A stretch of DNA of 64,000 nucleotides, from assembly GCF_026262645.1 (NCBI RefSeq), contig NZ_SHNO01000001.1:1-64000 (forward strand), written 5' to 3'. Below are positions 8,831 through 19,414 of this stretch, piece after piece. Source of the DNA: Candidatus Marimicrobium litorale. Lineage in GTDB: Bacteria > Pseudomonadota > Gammaproteobacteria > Pseudomonadales > Halieaceae. Under the pieces are notes generated by a model that was given only the letters and a program-made list of their open reading frames with translations, had not been told where the DNA came from and ran no database searches. Position 1 is the first letter of the stretch. Every line of letters starts with the position of its first letter. The translations under genes and the position numbers were made by a program.

Positions 8831-9540
8831 GATACCGCGCCGGTAACCCTGACCCGTTTTGAGCCTTTGATCGGCCTTTCCTTTAACGCGTCTTGGCGTT
8901 TCTTGATCATGCTGTCGATCAGGTTTTTCAGCACAATGATCAAGCCGGTGAATATGAATGCGCCGGGCGGAAGAATCGCCAGCAGAAAGGGCTCGTAGTT
9001 CGGTAACACAACAAGTTTCCAGTCAGCGGCCACCGGACCGAACAGTAAATCCATGTTGGCAAACAAAGCGCCGGTTCCGGCCAACTCCCGCATCCCTCCC
9101 AGTACAATCAGCACAGCGGCAAAGCCCATGCCCATGGCAAAGCCGTCGTAAAGCGCGGGCCCCACTGAGTTCTTGGCAGCAAAGCCGTCGGCGCGACCGA
9201 GAATGACACAGTTGGTGGTAATCAGCGGTAGGAATATCCCGAGAATTTGGAACAACTCATAGGTAAACGCCTGCATGAGCAGCTCGATACAGGTGACCGC
9301 CGCAGCGATAATCATCACGAATGTTGGCAGGCGTACCGCGTCCGAGACCACGTTGCGAATAAGTGAGACTGACGTATTGGAGATAACCAGTACCATGATG
9401 GTGGCAAGGCCAAGGCCAATGGCGTTTACCACGCTACCGGTGACAGCCAGTAGAGGGCACAAGCCCAGCAATTGGACGATTGCGGGGTTATTTTTCCAAA
9501 GGCCATTGACCGACAGGTCCTTGTAACTGACTTCCGCCAT
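8827..9540 (-). CDS. rnfE: Rnf electron-transport complex subunit RnfE
   Basis: A 237-residue polytopic membrane protein with about six hydrophobic segments, homologous to RnfA and to NqrD. Together with RnfA it forms the membrane core that binds an iron-sulfur centre between the subunits; the conserved [10 protein letters not shown] and [12 protein letters not shown] segments carry the cysteines. The C-terminus is basic ([17 protein letters not shown]) and cytosolic. It is the last gene of rnfABCDGE and its ATG overlaps the rnfG stop by one nucleotide (TAATG), a sign of coupled translation. No rnfH/rsxB-type small gene or nth follows here, unlike E. coli where nth ends the operon. Confidence 0.95.
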   Translation of the reverse strand: MAEVSYKDLSVNGLWKNNPAIVQLLGLCPLLAVTGSVVNAIGLGLATIMVLVISNTSVSLIRNVVSDAVRLPTFVMIIAAAVTCIELLMQAFTYELFQILGIFLPLITTNCVILGRADGFAAKNSVGPALYDGFAMGMGFAAVLIVLGGMRELAGTGALFANMDLLFGPVAADWKLVVLPNYEPFLLAILPPGAFIFTGLIIVLKNLIDSMIKKRQDALKERPIKGSKRVRVTGAVS

Positions 9541-10187
9541 TAGGATTTATCTCCGGTGGGGCCGAGCTCCTGCTCGCCAAACAGCGTATTCCTGTTTGCC
9601 TCGACAAATTGTAAAACCCTGAAGGTTGCTGACACAACCGCTCGCGGGGTGATGGTGGCTCCGGTGAACTGGTCGAACACCCCCTTGTCTTTTTTCACGG
9701 CCCAACCTTCCTGTTCCGGGTTTTGCAGGGAGCGGCCATCGAAATCCATTATCCAATCGGATTTCTTCAGGTCTATCTTGTCGCCCAATCCTGGCGTTTC
9801 ACGGTGCGCCAGAACTCTGACGCCGGCGATACTGCCATCGCGATTTACGCCGACAATCATATCGATCACGCCGCTGTAGCCGTCGGGAGCGACGGCGGGA
9901 ATAATGGCGGCGACTACCTGGCCCTGCGCGCGAGCGAGATAGATTTTGCGGCCCTCCGCCAGCCCCAGTCCGTCAGCGTCGGGCCCGGCATCCAGAGTAT
10001 CGTCCAGCATGGAATTGTCGTGGCGGGAGCGTGGCACGATTTCCAGTAGTGCCCGTTCTTCCGCCATACGTTTCTGCAGGGTGATCTTGTCTTTGGTAAA
10101 CAGGAAGGTTCCCGCAATCAACGCGGTGGTGCAGACCGCGAAGAGCGCAAGTAGCAAGCTGTTCCTGCTAATGGACTGCCCTAACAT
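9540..10187 (-). CDS. rnfG: Rnf complex FMN-binding subunit RnfG
   Basis: A 215-residue membrane-anchored flavoprotein: one N-terminal TM helix (about 10-28) and a periplasmic FMN-binding domain. The covalent FMN site is the threonine of [11 protein letters not shown] near residue 175, matching the S/T-G-A-T-x-T motif flavinylated by ApbE. The segments [15 protein letters not shown] and [13 protein letters not shown] are also typical. It passes electrons between RnfD and the soluble ferredoxin/NAD side. The start overlaps the rnfD stop as TAATG. No apbE lies in the window, so the flavin transferase must be encoded elsewhere. Confidence 0.95.
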   Translation of the reverse strand: MLGQSISRNSLLLALFAVCTTALIAGTFLFTKDKITLQKRMAEERALLEIVPRSRHDNSMLDDTLDAGPDADGLGLAEGRKIYLARAQGQVVAAIIPAVAPDGYSGVIDMIVGVNRDGSIAGVRVLAHRETPGLGDKIDLKKSDWIMDFDGRSLQNPEQEGWAVKKDKGVFDQFTGATITPRAVVSATFRVLQFVEANRNTLFGEQELGPTGDKS

Positions 10188-11212
10188 TATGGTTCGCCCC
10201 GCTCGCCGTGCCCGTAGGTTCTTGGTTGCGTGTAGTAATCGATAAACGGAGCGGCAAAATTCATGATTAACACCGCGAAAGCCACTGCATCCGGATAGTT
10301 TCCTCGTACCCGGATGATGTAGATCAGTGCACCTATCAATGCGCCATAAATCAGCCGCCCGCGCAGTGACACAGCGGAGCTGACGGGGTCGGTAATGATG
10401 AAGAATGCCCCAAACATGGTGGCGCCGCTCAGCAGGTGAAATAGCGGGGATCCGCCGCTGGCGGAGCTGCCGCCATCATAAAAAAGGGCGGACAACAAAG
10501 TGAGGGTGGCCAGCATGGCGATGGGTGCGTGCCAGGTAAACACGCGCTGCTGCATCAGCCAGAGACCACCAGCAAGAAAGGCTATGTTGACCCATTCCCA
10601 ACCGAGGCCGCCCCAGCGGCCAAACAAGGGATTCTGCGTCCAGAGATCTTCGATGAGCAGGCTGCTATTTTGCTTTAACAAGTCCAGTGGTGTTGCCATC
10701 GTGATACCGTCAAAGGCCGCCGGTATGAAACATGCTTGCACGGATTCGAGAAAACCCGGTGTAGCCGCGAGCCCGCGCGGTGCGGCCCAACTCGTCATTT
10801 GTACCGGGAAAGAAATCAGCAATATGACATAGCCGACCATCGCCGGGTTGAAGGGGTTGTAGCCCAGTCCGCCGTAAAAATGTTTAGCCAACAGAATGGC
10901 ACTGGCCATACCTGTGGCGATCAACCACCACGGTGAGTAGGGCGGAAGTGCTATACATAAGAGAAAGGCCGTGACCAGCGCGCTTAGGTCGGACAGGTAG
11001 AAGCCAATGGGCCGCCCTCTCAGCTTCAGCGCAAGTGCTTCAAAGGCGAGTGCGACCACGCTGCCGAACAGGATGTTGACAAGGGTGCCGTAACCAAAGA
11101 ACCACGTCAGTACTATAATGCCGGGGACGGTTGCCACTAGCACCTTGAGCATAACCCGCTGAGTGCTTGCTGGCCCGTGGGCGTGTGGTGACGAGAGTCG
11201 CATTAAGGCCAT
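10187..11212 (-). CDS. rnfD: Rnf complex membrane subunit RnfD
   Basis: A 341-residue multi-span membrane subunit (about 8-10 helices) related to NqrB. The FMN threonine lies in LLSGATMFGAFF, followed by the TDPVSSA motif of the family. I set the start at 11212 (MALMRLSSPH), one base past the rnfC stop, rather than an upstream codon inside rnfC that would add 24 atypical basic residues. RnfD is thought to carry part of the ion path that couples ferredoxin:NAD oxidoreduction to Na+ or H+ movement. Order and spacing match the standard operon. Confidence 0.94.
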   Translation of the reverse strand: MALMRLSSPHAHGPASTQRVMLKVLVATVPGIIVLTWFFGYGTLVNILFGSVVALAFEALALKLRGRPIGFYLSDLSALVTAFLLCIALPPYSPWWLIATGMASAILLAKHFYGGLGYNPFNPAMVGYVILLISFPVQMTSWAAPRGLAATPGFLESVQACFIPAAFDGITMATPLDLLKQNSSLLIEDLWTQNPLFGRWGGLGWEWVNIAFLAGGLWLMQQRVFTWHAPIAMLATLTLLSALFYDGGSSASGGSPLFHLLSGATMFGAFFIITDPVSSAVSLRGRLIYGALIGALIYIIRVRGNYPDAVAFAVLIMNFAAPFIDYYTQPRTYGHGERGEP

Positions 11213-11213
11213 A

Positions 11214-13223
11214 TCAGTTCGTCTCGCCCAGTGCCTGTTGCGCGGCGTCGACTTTTTGCTCGAGTCGTTGCACCGTGGCGGCAAGTGCCTCGATCACTTT
11301 CTCTTCCCCGGCGGACGCTTGGGTTTGTGCCAGTTTGTTGCGCGACTTTTCCAGTCGCTGCTCGAGTTTATCGAGATCAGACTTTGCTTTTTCGGCAGGG
11401 CTTAATGCGGTCTCGGCTTCTCTGGCGGCCATGGCCCTCTGGATAGCGGCTTGTGCCGCGTCGGTAGGTTCGCTCTCGGTTGCTACAACCGCATTTGCTT
11501 CCCCAAGTGCGGCGAGTGCTTTCTCCGCGGCATTCAATTTGGCGCGAGTTTTGTCCAAGCCGGTCTGCAGCGCGTCGACCAGCTCGCTGCCCTGGGCTTT
11601 GGCTTCCTCAAGTTTTGTTGAGGCGGTGTCCAGACGCCTACGTGCGGCAACTACCGTTTTTTCCAGTTTTTCCTGTTCGCTCTCATCTTCGCCAGCCTGT
11701 TGTGCGGCTTTCTTCGCCTGTGCTCGCGCGATCGCTGCCTGTATTGGGTCTTCCCCGTCGCCGTCGTCTACTGCGGACTTGGCACGCGCTTCAGCGGCTT
11801 TTTTGCGGGCGGCCCGCTTGGCTTCTTTGTCTACTTCCGCCTGCTCGAGGCGCTGTTGTCGAGTTTCAAAGCGCAAGCGCGCTTGTTCTGCTTTCTCCTG
11901 CTCCTTGCGCTGATGCAGTATGTCGGCTTTGGATGCGCGATAGTACTGTACCAATGGAATGCTGCTGGGGCAGGCGTAAGAGCATGCGCCGCACTCGATG
12001 CAGTCGAACAGGTTGTGGTGTTCCAGCTTCTCGAATTCCTTGCCTTGGGCGAACCAGAACAACTGTTGCGGTAGCAGACTTGCGGGGCAGGCTTCCGCGC
12101 ACATGCCGCAGCGGATGCAAGCTTGCGCAGGGGGTGGAACCGGTAATTCCTGTGGCGTGGGTGCGAGCAGGCAATTGGTCGTCTTGACTACCGGCACGGA
12201 GGGATCTGGTACGGTAACACCCATCATGGGCCCGCCCATAATGAGCCGGTTGTTTTTTGATGGTTCGTAGCCCGCTTTTTCCAGCAGGTAACTGACGGGC
12301 GTTCCAATCAAAACCTCGAAGTTCTGCGGCTCATCCACCGCATCGCCTGTTACCGTGGTGATGCGTGAAATCAGTGGCTTGCCTTTCACCACCGCCTCGT
12401 AAATCGCCACCGCACTGCCCAGATTCTGGCAGACGACACCCACATCAGAAGGCAGGCCACCACTGGGTACCTGCTTGCCGGTCAAAATTTCTATCAGCTG
12501 CTTCTCTCCACCGGAGGGATACTTGGTAGGAAAAGAAGCGATTTCGATACCGCTGCCTTCAGCCGCTTTGCGCAGTGCGGCGATACCTTCCGGTTTATTG
12601 TCCTCCACCCCTATGATTGTTTCTCCGGGCGCGATCAGGTGACGCAGGATTTTCGCACCCGCGATAATGCGGTCGGACCGTTCGCGCATCAGCACGTCAT
12701 CGGCGGTAATGTAAGGTTCGCATTCGGTGCCGTTGATGATCAGGGTATCGATGGTGATGCCGGCTTTCACCGATAGCTTCACAGCACTGGGGAATCCGGC
12801 GCCGCCCATACCCGCGATGCCAGCGTGTCGGATAAGCTCTAGCAGTTCCGATTTATCAAGAGACTCGTAGGGGCGGGTGTCTGCTAGTGGCGCCCACTCA
12901 TCATTGCCGTCGGTAGCGATCACGATACACGGTGCCGAATGGCCGGAAGGGTGCGCGATGAGCCGCTCTTCAATCGCTATAATTGTGCCAGAGCTCGGCG
13001 CGTGTTTGGGTACGCTGACAAAGCCCAGCGCTTCAGCAATGACCTGACCTTTAAGCACGTGATCGCCGACCCCAACGACTGGACTGCTGGGTGCGCCAAT
13101 ATGTTGCGAAAGCGGAATCACCAGCTCTGGCGGTATACCAGCATTAGCAATAGGTGTACGCACAGACTGGTGCTTGTTCTCCAGCGGATGGACGCCACCA
13201 TGAAAATCAAACACTTTTCTCAT
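11214..13223 (-). CDS. rnfC: Rnf complex NADH-binding iron-sulfur subunit RnfC
   Basis: A 669-residue peripheral subunit. It has the glycine-rich nucleotide/FMN-binding stretch [15 protein letters not shown] (about 135-149) and two [4Fe-4S] motifs: [12 protein letters not shown] at 369-380 and [12 protein letters not shown] at 408-419. From about residue 431 a 240-residue Ala/Lys/Glu-rich tail follows, rich in heptad-like leucines and probably coiled coil, ending QQALGETN. Such tails occur in gammaproteobacterial RnfC and vary greatly in length. RnfC exchanges electrons with NADH. Its ATG overlaps the rnfB stop by 4 nt. Confidence 0.95.
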   Translation of the reverse strand: MRKVFDFHGGVHPLENKHQSVRTPIANAGIPPELVIPLSQHIGAPSSPVVGVGDHVLKGQVIAEALGFVSVPKHAPSSGTIIAIEERLIAHPSGHSAPCIVIATDGNDEWAPLADTRPYESLDKSELLELIRHAGIAGMGGAGFPSAVKLSVKAGITIDTLIINGTECEPYITADDVLMRERSDRIIAGAKILRHLIAPGETIIGVEDNKPEGIAALRKAAEGSGIEIASFPTKYPSGGEKQLIEILTGKQVPSGGLPSDVGVVCQNLGSAVAIYEAVVKGKPLISRITTVTGDAVDEPQNFEVLIGTPVSYLLEKAGYEPSKNNRLIMGGPMMGVTVPDPSVPVVKTTNCLLAPTPQELPVPPPAQACIRCGMCAEACPASLLPQQLFWFAQGKEFEKLEHHNLFDCIECGACSYACPSSIPLVQYYRASKADILHQRKEQEKAEQARLRFETRQQRLEQAEVDKEAKRAARKKAAEARAKSAVDDGDGEDPIQAAIARAQAKKAAQQAGEDESEQEKLEKTVVAARRRLDTASTKLEEAKAQGSELVDALQTGLDKTRAKLNAAEKALAALGEANAVVATESEPTDAAQAAIQRAMAAREAETALSPAEKAKSDLDKLEQRLEKSRNKLAQTQASAGEEKVIEALAATVQRLEQKVDAAQQALGETN

Positions 13224-13849
13224 GCTGCCCTGTCCCGGGGCGCGTCGCCCTCTGTGCTGTCAGTGGCAATGATTTCAACCTGGCGACCCACGGGATCAGG
13301 GAGGTGCCAGTGCCAGTTTTGCAGAGACGGTGACTCGTGAATCATATCGATGCAATCGACTGGGCAGGGCTCCACGCACAGATCACAGCCCGTGCACTCG
13401 CTGGCGATCACGGTATGCATTTGTTTTGCCGCGCCAAGGATGGCGTCTACCGGACAGGCCTGAATACACTTGGTGCAACCGATACATTCATCCTCTCGAA
13501 TGTAGGCGACCGCGGGTGTATTTGCCTCTTCCCCGTGCTCCTCGTCGAGGGGCAGTGGCTCCACGTCGAGCAGGTCAGCCAGGGCTTGTATACCGGCTTC
13601 TCCGCCAGGGGGGCACTTGTTGATATCTTCCCCATCGGCGATGGCCTCAGCGTAGGGGCGGCAGCCGGGATAACCGCACTGACCACACTGGGTTTGGGGC
13701 AGGATATTGTTGATCTCATCCGCGATCGGGTTGCCCTCGGTTTTGAAATGGACAGCGGCAAAGCCAAGCAAGGCTCCGAAGGCGGCGGCCATGCCTACCA
13801 GGGCAAGCAGAGCACTGAACAGCGGAAACTGTAGGAGTAAATCGATCAC
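13220..13849 (-). CDS. rnfB: Rnf complex ferredoxin subunit RnfB
   Basis: A 209-residue subunit starting with GTG and one TM helix (about 8-28). A 4Fe-4S domain of the ACS/CODH type (CGQCGYPGC...CPPGG) follows, then two ferredoxin motifs, [12 protein letters not shown] and [12 protein letters not shown]. RnfB is the entry point for electrons from reduced ferredoxin in the complex. The gap to rnfA is 6 nt and the end overlaps rnfC. After the last cluster the tail (HWHLPDP...RDRAA) is short and polar. Confidence 0.95.
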   Translation of the reverse strand: MIDLLLQFPLFSALLALVGMAAAFGALLGFAAVHFKTEGNPIADEINNILPQTQCGQCGYPGCRPYAEAIADGEDINKCPPGGEAGIQALADLLDVEPLPLDEEHGEEANTPAVAYIREDECIGCTKCIQACPVDAILGAAKQMHTVIASECTGCDLCVEPCPVDCIDMIHESPSLQNWHWHLPDPVGRQVEIIATDSTEGDAPRDRAA

Positions 13850-13855
13850 GTGCGT

Positions 13856-14434
13856 CTATACCAGCCCTGCAAAACCCATAAAGGCCAGGGACATAAGCCC
13901 GGCGGTAATCATGCCGATGGCCGGCCCCTTGAAAGGTTCCGGTACATCTGCCACGGCAAGCCGTTCACGCATGGCGGCAAAGAAGACCAGTACGAGTGAG
14001 AACCCCGCGCCAGCCCCAAACCCATAGAACAGTGCTTGCAAAAAATTATGGTCTTTGCTGACGTTGAGCAGTGCTACGCCCAGCACCGCGCAGTTGGTGG
14101 TGATCAGGGGGAGATAGACGCCCAGAACCCGGTGCAGAAGCGGACTGGTTTTGCGGACCACCATTTCCGTGAACTGCACTACGACAGCGATGACCAGAAT
14201 AAAGGCGATGGTTTTCAGATAGCCGAGTCCCAGGGGCATCAGCAGCAGGTGGTAAGTCAGGTTACTGACTGCCGACGCCAGGGTGAGTACAAAGGTAGTC
14301 GCCATTGCCATACCCATGGCTGACTCCAGTTTATTCGAGACACCCATGAACGGACACAGTCCGAGGAACTGCACCAATACAAAGTTGTTGACCAGGATCG
14401 CGCCGATCAACAGGATTGAATACTCTGCCAGCAT
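13856..14434 (-). CDS. rnfA: Rnf complex membrane subunit RnfA
   Basis: A 192-residue, six-helix membrane protein homologous to RnfE and NqrE, first gene of the operon. It shows the [12 protein letters not shown] and [12 protein letters not shown] segments whose cysteines hold the membrane iron-sulfur centre. The upstream gene metG is on the same strand 142 bp away. That gap has AT-rich DNA and a small inverted repeat (actaat at 14543-14548, attagt at 14553-14558), so the rnf genes may have their own promoter, though I could not fix one. Confidence 0.95.
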   Translation of the reverse strand: MLAEYSILLIGAILVNNFVLVQFLGLCPFMGVSNKLESAMGMAMATTFVLTLASAVSNLTYHLLLMPLGLGYLKTIAFILVIAVVVQFTEMVVRKTSPLLHRVLGVYLPLITTNCAVLGVALLNVSKDHNFLQALFYGFGAGAGFSLVLVFFAAMRERLAVADVPEPFKGPAIGMITAGLMSLAFMGFAGLV

Positions 14435-14576
14435 GAACGTGTCACTCGTGGCCTCGCACCCTTCTACAGGCGCAAGCCAACTCGTTGATTTAAGGTAGCT
14501 ATTTTAGCGATTTTGAAAAACGAAACCAGTCTAATTTTGTAAACTAATATCCATTAGTCTATTGTTGCCGCCCCGG

Positions 14577-16610
14577 TTACTTCACCTGCATGCCGGGCAG
14601 GGCGCCATCGTGGGGTTCCAGCAGGAATATGTCCTTGCCCCCCGGGCCTGCCGCCAGCACCATTCCCTCGGATAGTCCGAAGCGCATTTTCCGCGGAGCC
14701 AGGTTTGCCACAACCACCGTCAGCTTACCTACCAGGTCTTCCGGCTGATAGGCGCCCTTGATACCAGAGAATACCTGGCGGTGGTCCTGCTCATCACCCA
14801 GGTCGAGCATGAGGCACAAAAGCTTATCCGCGCCTTCAACGTGCTCGGCGGAGACGATTTTGGCGACACGCAGGTCCACTTTGGCAAAATCTTCGAATTT
14901 GATGGTGTCTCCCTCGATGCCTTTTTCCGCTTGTGCGCTCGCAGGCGCTTTGGTCGGTGTGTTCGATGATTTGCTGGCTTCCACCATCGCCTCCACCTGT
15001 GGCATCTCTATCCGTGTCATCAGCGGTTTGAACTTCGCAAGCTTGTGCTCCAGCAGGGGCCCCTTAAGGCTCGTCCAGTCGAGCGAGCAGTTGAGAAAAG
15101 TCTCGGCCTTTTCGCTCATCGCGGGCAATACCGGTTTCAGATAGGTCATCAACACGCGGAACAGGTTAATACCAACACTGCACGTGTCATGCACTTCCCG
15201 CTCTGTGCCTTCCGCTTTCGCCAATGCCCAGGGTTTTTTCTCATCGATGTATTGATTGGCCCGGTCTGCGAGAGAGATTACCTCGCGTATCGCCTTGTTA
15301 AATTCCCGTTGCTCGTAAAGCGCGGCAATTGTGTCACCACGCGCGGCAAACTCATCCCAGAGCGCCGGCTCGGCGCAATCGGTTGACAGAGTGTTGTCAT
15401 AGCCCTTGCGCAGGAAGCCAGCACAGCGGCTGGCGATGTTGACAACCTTACCTACGACATCGGTATTGACCCGCTGCACAAAGTCCTCAAGGTTCAGGTC
15501 GATGTCATCAATCGAGGCGCTCAGTTTGGCGGCAAAGTAGTAGCGCAGATACTCTGCGTCCAAATGCTCGAGATAGGTGCTCGCGTTAATGAAGGTGCCC
15601 CTGCTCTTCGACATTTTGGTGCCGTTTACGGTCAGGAAACCATGAGCGCAAATGGCGGTTGGAGCGCGCAGTCCCGCAGAATCGAGCATAGCGGGCCAGA
15701 ACAGGCCGTGGAAATTGATGATGTCTTTGCCGATAAAGTGATAGAGCTCGGCGACACTGTCCTGGCGCCAGTACTCGTCAAAATCGCGTCCACTTTGGTC
15801 GCAGTAATTCTGGAAGCTGGCGATATAGCCGATCGGCGCATCCAGCCAGACATAAAAATATTTGCCCGGCTCGCCGGGAATTTCGAAGCCGAAGTAGGGC
15901 GCGTCTCTGCTGATATCCCACTCTTGCAAGCCCGCGTCCAGCCATTCCCGTAACTTGTTTGCCACCTGCGCTTGCAGAGTGTCAGACTCGAGCCAGGATG
16001 TGAGCAGGGCTTTAAACTCAGGGAGCTTGAAAAAAAAGTGGGTGGACTCCTTCTCTATCGGCGTAGCGCCCGACAATGCGGACACAGGATCGATCAGATC
16101 GGTGGGGCTGTAGGTCGCCCCGCAGGCTTCGCAATTATCGCCGTACTGGTCAGGCGTCTTGCAGCGAGGGCAGCTGCCCTTGATAAAGCGATCAGCAAGG
16201 AATAGTTTTTTCTGTGGATCGAAGGCCTGAGTAATCGAGCGCGATGTAATGTGGCCATTAGCCTGCAGGCAGTCATAAATGGTTTCGCACCAGTAACGAT
16301 TCTCCTCGCTGTGGGTGGTGTGAAAATTGTCGAAGCCGATCAAAAATCCAGCGCTATCGCGCATGTGTTCCCGGCGAATTGAGTCGATCTGCTGCTCAGG
16401 TGTGATCCCACGCTTTTCTGCGGTGAGCATGATTGCCGTGCCGTGGGCGTCATCGGCGCACACGTAGAGGCAGTCGTGGCCGCGAGATTTTTGGAACCGC
16501 ACCCAGATGTCCGTTTGCACCTGTTCCAGTAGATGGCCGAGGTGCAGTGGCCCGTTGGCATAAGGCAGGGCGCTGGTGACCAGTATCTTGCGGGGCTCGA
16601 GTGCCGGCAT
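14577..16610 (-). CDS. metG: methionyl-tRNA synthetase
   Basis: A 677-residue class I aminoacyl-tRNA synthetase charging tRNA-Met. It has the HIGH-type motif HLGH (23-26), a zinc knuckle [18 protein letters not shown] in the connective peptide, KMSKS within [12 protein letters not shown] (about 335), the anticodon-binding helical domain and a C-terminal OB-fold tRNA-binding domain ([15 protein letters not shown] onward) that promotes dimerisation. Length is that of the E. coli-type enzyme. It is divergent from mrp, an arrangement also seen in enterobacteria and pseudomonads. Confidence 0.97.
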   Translation of the reverse strand: MPALEPRKILVTSALPYANGPLHLGHLLEQVQTDIWVRFQKSRGHDCLYVCADDAHGTAIMLTAEKRGITPEQQIDSIRREHMRDSAGFLIGFDNFHTTHSEENRYWCETIYDCLQANGHITSRSITQAFDPQKKLFLADRFIKGSCPRCKTPDQYGDNCEACGATYSPTDLIDPVSALSGATPIEKESTHFFFKLPEFKALLTSWLESDTLQAQVANKLREWLDAGLQEWDISRDAPYFGFEIPGEPGKYFYVWLDAPIGYIASFQNYCDQSGRDFDEYWRQDSVAELYHFIGKDIINFHGLFWPAMLDSAGLRAPTAICAHGFLTVNGTKMSKSRGTFINASTYLEHLDAEYLRYYFAAKLSASIDDIDLNLEDFVQRVNTDVVGKVVNIASRCAGFLRKGYDNTLSTDCAEPALWDEFAARGDTIAALYEQREFNKAIREVISLADRANQYIDEKKPWALAKAEGTEREVHDTCSVGINLFRVLMTYLKPVLPAMSEKAETFLNCSLDWTSLKGPLLEHKLAKFKPLMTRIEMPQVEAMVEASKSSNTPTKAPASAQAEKGIEGDTIKFEDFAKVDLRVAKIVSAEHVEGADKLLCLMLDLGDEQDHRQVFSGIKGAYQPEDLVGKLTVVVANLAPRKMRFGLSEGMVLAAGPGGKDIFLLEPHDGALPGMQVK

Positions 16611-16749
16611 GCGGGGCTGTCTGTATACGGGAAAGGAGCAGTACTATAGCGTTTTTGGCGTGGCTTTTCATCACTCCGGGCACGATGATTATGCACTTGC
16701 GGGCCGGGGTAAAAGCGGGCGCAGTGCGCTGCAGTGTTAAGACCCGGCA

Positions 16750-16778
16750 TTGTTGATCGGTAGCCAACTCCCTATACT
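16750..16778 (+). promoter_or_regulatory. candidate sigma70 promoter of mrp
   Basis: TTGTTG at 16750-16755, a 17-bp spacer and TATACT at 16773-16778 make a reasonable sigma70 promoter. It would start transcription near 16785, leaving a leader of about 47 nt before the mrp ATG at 16832. It is read by eye only. Confidence 0.5.
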
Positions 16779-16831
16779 AGGCGCACAAGGGTGGACCTTT
16801 TTCCAGCCCCTCCAGCCACAGACATGCATCA

Positions 16832-17647
16832 ATGAATCAGATCAAGCACATTATCGCCATCGCATCCGGGAAAGGTGGGGTTGGCAAGTCCACCACCGCA
16901 GTGAATCTGGCCCTTGCATTGAAGGCGCACGGATTTTCAGTGGGTCTGCTGGACGCCGATATTTACGGCCCCAGTCAGCAGGTGATGTTGGGTATTCCTG
17001 ATGACCAGCGTCCTGAACAAAAGGATGGCCAGTTCCTGCTACCGGTGGAGGCCCATGGCCTCAAGACGATGTCTATGGGGTATCTTGTCACTGAAAGTAC
17101 ACCGATGGTGTGGCGCGGGCCCATGGCCGGCGGTGCGCTGGCACAGATGTTGGAGCAAACCCTGTGGGGAGAACTCGATTACCTGGTGATTGACATGCCA
17201 CCGGGGACAGGCGACATCCAGCTGACTCTGTCTCAAAAAGCCAAGGTATCCGGCGCCGTGATCGTGACCACCCCGCAGGACATTGCCCTGCTGGATGCGC
17301 GCAAGGGTATAGAAATGTTCCGGAAGGTCGATGTGCCGGTGCTGGGCATCATAGAAAATATGGCGGTACACGTGTGCAGCAAGTGCGGTCACCGGGAGCA
17401 TATTTTTGGTGAAGAGGGCGGCGTGCGTATGTCGAGAGACTACGACCTGCCTCTGCTCGCCAGTTTACCGCTGGCGCTTGCCATTCGCGAGCAGACCGAT
17501 GCAGGCACGCCCACTGTGATAATTGAACCGGATTCAGATCTGACAAAAATGTATCTCGAAGCCGCTGCAGCGGTAGATGAGTCACTGGCGAGTAACGCCG
17601 GAGATGCGGGACATCAGTTCCCGGAAATAAAAATATTGGATGATTAG
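16832..17647 (+). CDS. mrp: Mrp/ApbC iron-sulfur cluster carrier ATPase, short form
   Basis: A 271-residue P-loop ATPase of the Mrp/NBP35 family that carries and delivers [4Fe-4S] clusters. The deviant Walker A GKGGVGKS is at 13-20, the switch region DADIYGPSQ at 41-49, IDMPPGTGD near 120-128, and the cluster-binding CxxC is C182/C185. Unlike E. coli or Pseudomonas Mrp (about 365 residues) it has no N-terminal MIP18/DUF59 domain; the start is only 12 residues before the P-loop. The 17-nt gap to dcd suggests co-transcription. The supply of clusters may matter for the Rnf complex, but that is inference. Confidence 0.93.
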   Translation: MNQIKHIIAIASGKGGVGKSTTAVNLALALKAHGFSVGLLDADIYGPSQQVMLGIPDDQRPEQKDGQFLLPVEAHGLKTMSMGYLVTESTPMVWRGPMAGGALAQMLEQTLWGELDYLVIDMPPGTGDIQLTLSQKAKVSGAVIVTTPQDIALLDARKGIEMFRKVDVPVLGIIENMAVHVCSKCGHREHIFGEEGGVRMSRDYDLPLLASLPLALAIREQTDAGTPTVIIEPDSDLTKMYLEAAAAVDESLASNAGDAGHQFPEIKILDD

Positions 17648-17664
17648 GAACAGGTGAACAACAC

Positions 17665-18234
17665 GTGAGCATCAAAGCAGATCGCTGGATTCGCAGAATG
17701 TCCAATGAGCATCGTATGATCGAGCCCTTTGAGGCTGGACAGGTACGATCTACTGCCGAGGGTGAAAGACTGATTTCTTACGGCACGTCCAGTTACGGAT
17801 ATGACGTGCGCTGTGCCCGCCAATTCAAGGTGTTCACCAATATCAATTCTGCTACGGTAGACCCTAAGGGGTTTGACGAGGGCAGTTTTGTCGATGTTGA
17901 AGACGACGTTTGTGTGATACCGCCCAACTCATTTGCACTGGCGAGTACGGTGGAGTATTTCCGTATCCCACGCAATGTGTTGACAATTTGCCTGGGTAAA
18001 TCTACCTATGCTCGCTGCGGCATTATTGTCAATGTGACGCCGCTGGAGCCGGAGTGGGAGGGTCATGTTACGCTGGAATTCTCCAATACCACCACCTTAC
18101 CAGCCAAGATCTATGCTAACGAGGGCGTAGCGCAGATGCTGTTCTTCGAGTCGGATGAAGTCTGCGAGGTGAGCTACAAGGACCGCGGGGGCAAGTACCA
18201 GGGCCAGCGCGGAGTGACATTGCCCAAGGCTTAA
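17665..18234 (+). CDS. dcd: dCTP deaminase
   Basis: A 189-residue homotrimeric enzyme that converts dCTP to dUTP, the main route to dTTP in gammaproteobacteria. The conserved stretches are [13 protein letters not shown], the catalytic region [28 protein letters not shown] (Arg and Glu active-site residues) and the nucleotide-binding tail [18 protein letters not shown]. It begins with GTG ([12 protein letters not shown]), the normal N-terminus for the long form of the family, with a ggaacagg site upstream. It follows mrp by 17 nt. Confidence 0.96.
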   Translation: MSIKADRWIRRMSNEHRMIEPFEAGQVRSTAEGERLISYGTSSYGYDVRCARQFKVFTNINSATVDPKGFDEGSFVDVEDDVCVIPPNSFALASTVEYFRIPRNVLTICLGKSTYARCGIIVNVTPLEPEWEGHVTLEFSNTTTLPAKIYANEGVAQMLFFESDEVCEVSYKDRGGKYQGQRGVTLPKA

Positions 18235-18307
18235 TCCTGTTGCTGTGCGGTGCTGGCTCACAAGTTGACCTGGCTAGATAACGATTAACTAAACGGATAA
18301 ACAATCG

Positions 18308-18676
18308 ATGGAAACTATTATTAGACGGAATACAACGCCAGCGGCGGTCTATTTATTGATCGCTTTTATAGGGTGCATGCCGATCACCGTCGCCTGGTCG
18401 CAGTCAGGTCTGGTTGAAGAACGCGTGACTAATGAAAATGGCTTCATTAAGACCTGCGGTATAGGCGAAGGCCTGTCCCCCTGCCGCGACATAAATGGCG
18501 AGACCTATGAAGATGAAATCAAGGGTCCCGATATCGACAGCGAATCGACTGACGAACTCGCTGCCGAGGCGAAGCGGATTCGCAACGAATCCCCCGAACA
18601 ATTAGATAACACGATCAGTGAGCTGGAGCAGGGCATCAACCCTGATGACCGCGCCACGGAAGGTCTTCCGCACTAG
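18308..18676 (+). CDS. small secreted acidic protein of unknown function
   Basis: A 122-residue protein with a probable signal peptide (hydrophobic core about 13-28, cleavage near AWS-QS). The mature part is short, very acidic and hydrophilic. It has two cysteines within 9 residues (CGIGEGLSPC) that could form a disulfide, then a helical, Asp/Glu-rich C-terminal half. I do not recognise a family. It lies 73 bp after dcd and faces purN; its AT-rich opening codons differ from the neighbours. It may be periplasmic. Confidence 0.6.
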   Translation: METIIRRNTTPAAVYLLIAFIGCMPITVAWSQSGLVEERVTNENGFIKTCGIGEGLSPCRDINGETYEDEIKGPDIDSESTDELAAEAKRIRNESPEQLDNTISELEQGINPDDRATEGLPH

Positions 18677-18742
18677 ATGCTCTATCCGCGCTGTCCCCGG
18701 TAACGGGTAAGAGTCCCGAGACCGCTGCGAGTCGACGCGGGT

Positions 18743-19414
18743 TCAGCCCGCGGGACAGTCGGTTTCCGCCACGATGCCTGTGGCGGGAATCACTGCCCCG
18801 TCCAGTGTGGCTTTAGTCCCGCGAAGCGCCACCCGGCCCTCCAGGAACCACTGCGCAGCCAGCGGGAAAATAGCGTGTTCCTGCATCGTGACCCTTTCTG
18901 CGAGTGATTTCGCAGTATCCCCTTGCGCCACAGGGACTCGTGCCTGAACAATGGGGGGGCCGCCATCCAGTTCTGCGGTAACGAAATGCACCGTTGCTCC
19001 AGCTTCCTTGTCGCCCGCGTCCAGCGCGCGCTGGTGAGTGCGCAGGCCGGGGTATTTGGGCAGCAGAGAGGGGTGGATGTTCATCAGCCTCCCCAGGTAA
19101 GGCTCGATCAGCACGGGGGTCAGAATACGCATGAACCCCGCCAGAATGACCAGATCGGCATCATGTGCTTGCAGCGCGTTGACCAGCGCTGCGTCGAATT
19201 GCTCACGTGACGCATAGTCTTTATGGTTGATGCAGATATGGGGTATGCCGCTTCGCGCAGCTCTCTGCAGACCGGCGGCATCGGGTTTGTTGCTAATGAC
19301 GAGACTGATATTTGCGAGCAGCTTGCCACTGGCGCAGGCATCAATAAAGGCTTGCAGGTTGGAGCCGTGCCCGGAAATGAGGATAGCCAGGCGAGGCAGC
19401 TCCGTCGTGGTCAC
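18743..19414 (-). CDS. purN: phosphoribosylglycinamide formyltransferase
   Basis: A 223-residue enzyme of purine synthesis that formylates GAR with 10-formyl-THF. Substrate loop [10 protein letters not shown] lies near the N-terminus. The catalytic Asn-His-Asp set is visible as [17 protein letters not shown] (Asn and His) and the downstream D in [10 protein letters not shown]. The ATG overlaps the purM stop by 4 nt, giving a coupled purM-purN operon. A 6-bp hairpin at 18736-18752 spans its end, facing the convergent small secreted gene. Confidence 0.96.
   Translation of the reverse strand: MTTTELPRLAILISGHGSNLQAFIDACASGKLLANISLVISNKPDAAGLQRAARSGIPHICINHKDYASREQFDAALVNALQAHDADLVILAGFMRILTPVLIEPYLGRLMNIHPSLLPKYPGLRTHQRALDAGDKEAGATVHFVTAELDGGPPIVQARVPVAQGDTAKSLAERVTMQEHAIFPLAAQWFLEGRVALRGTKATLDGAVIPATGIVAETDCPAG

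Noticed and set aside
11480-12187. Long plus-strand frames opposite rnfC
   Set aside because: Mirror frames of the low-complexity Ala/Lys-rich rnfC tail; Leu/Arg/Ser-rich with no motif.
14543-14558. 6-bp inverted repeat between metG and rnfA as terminator or operator
   Set aside because: AT-only short stem with no clear U tail and no recognised operator pattern; too weak to call.
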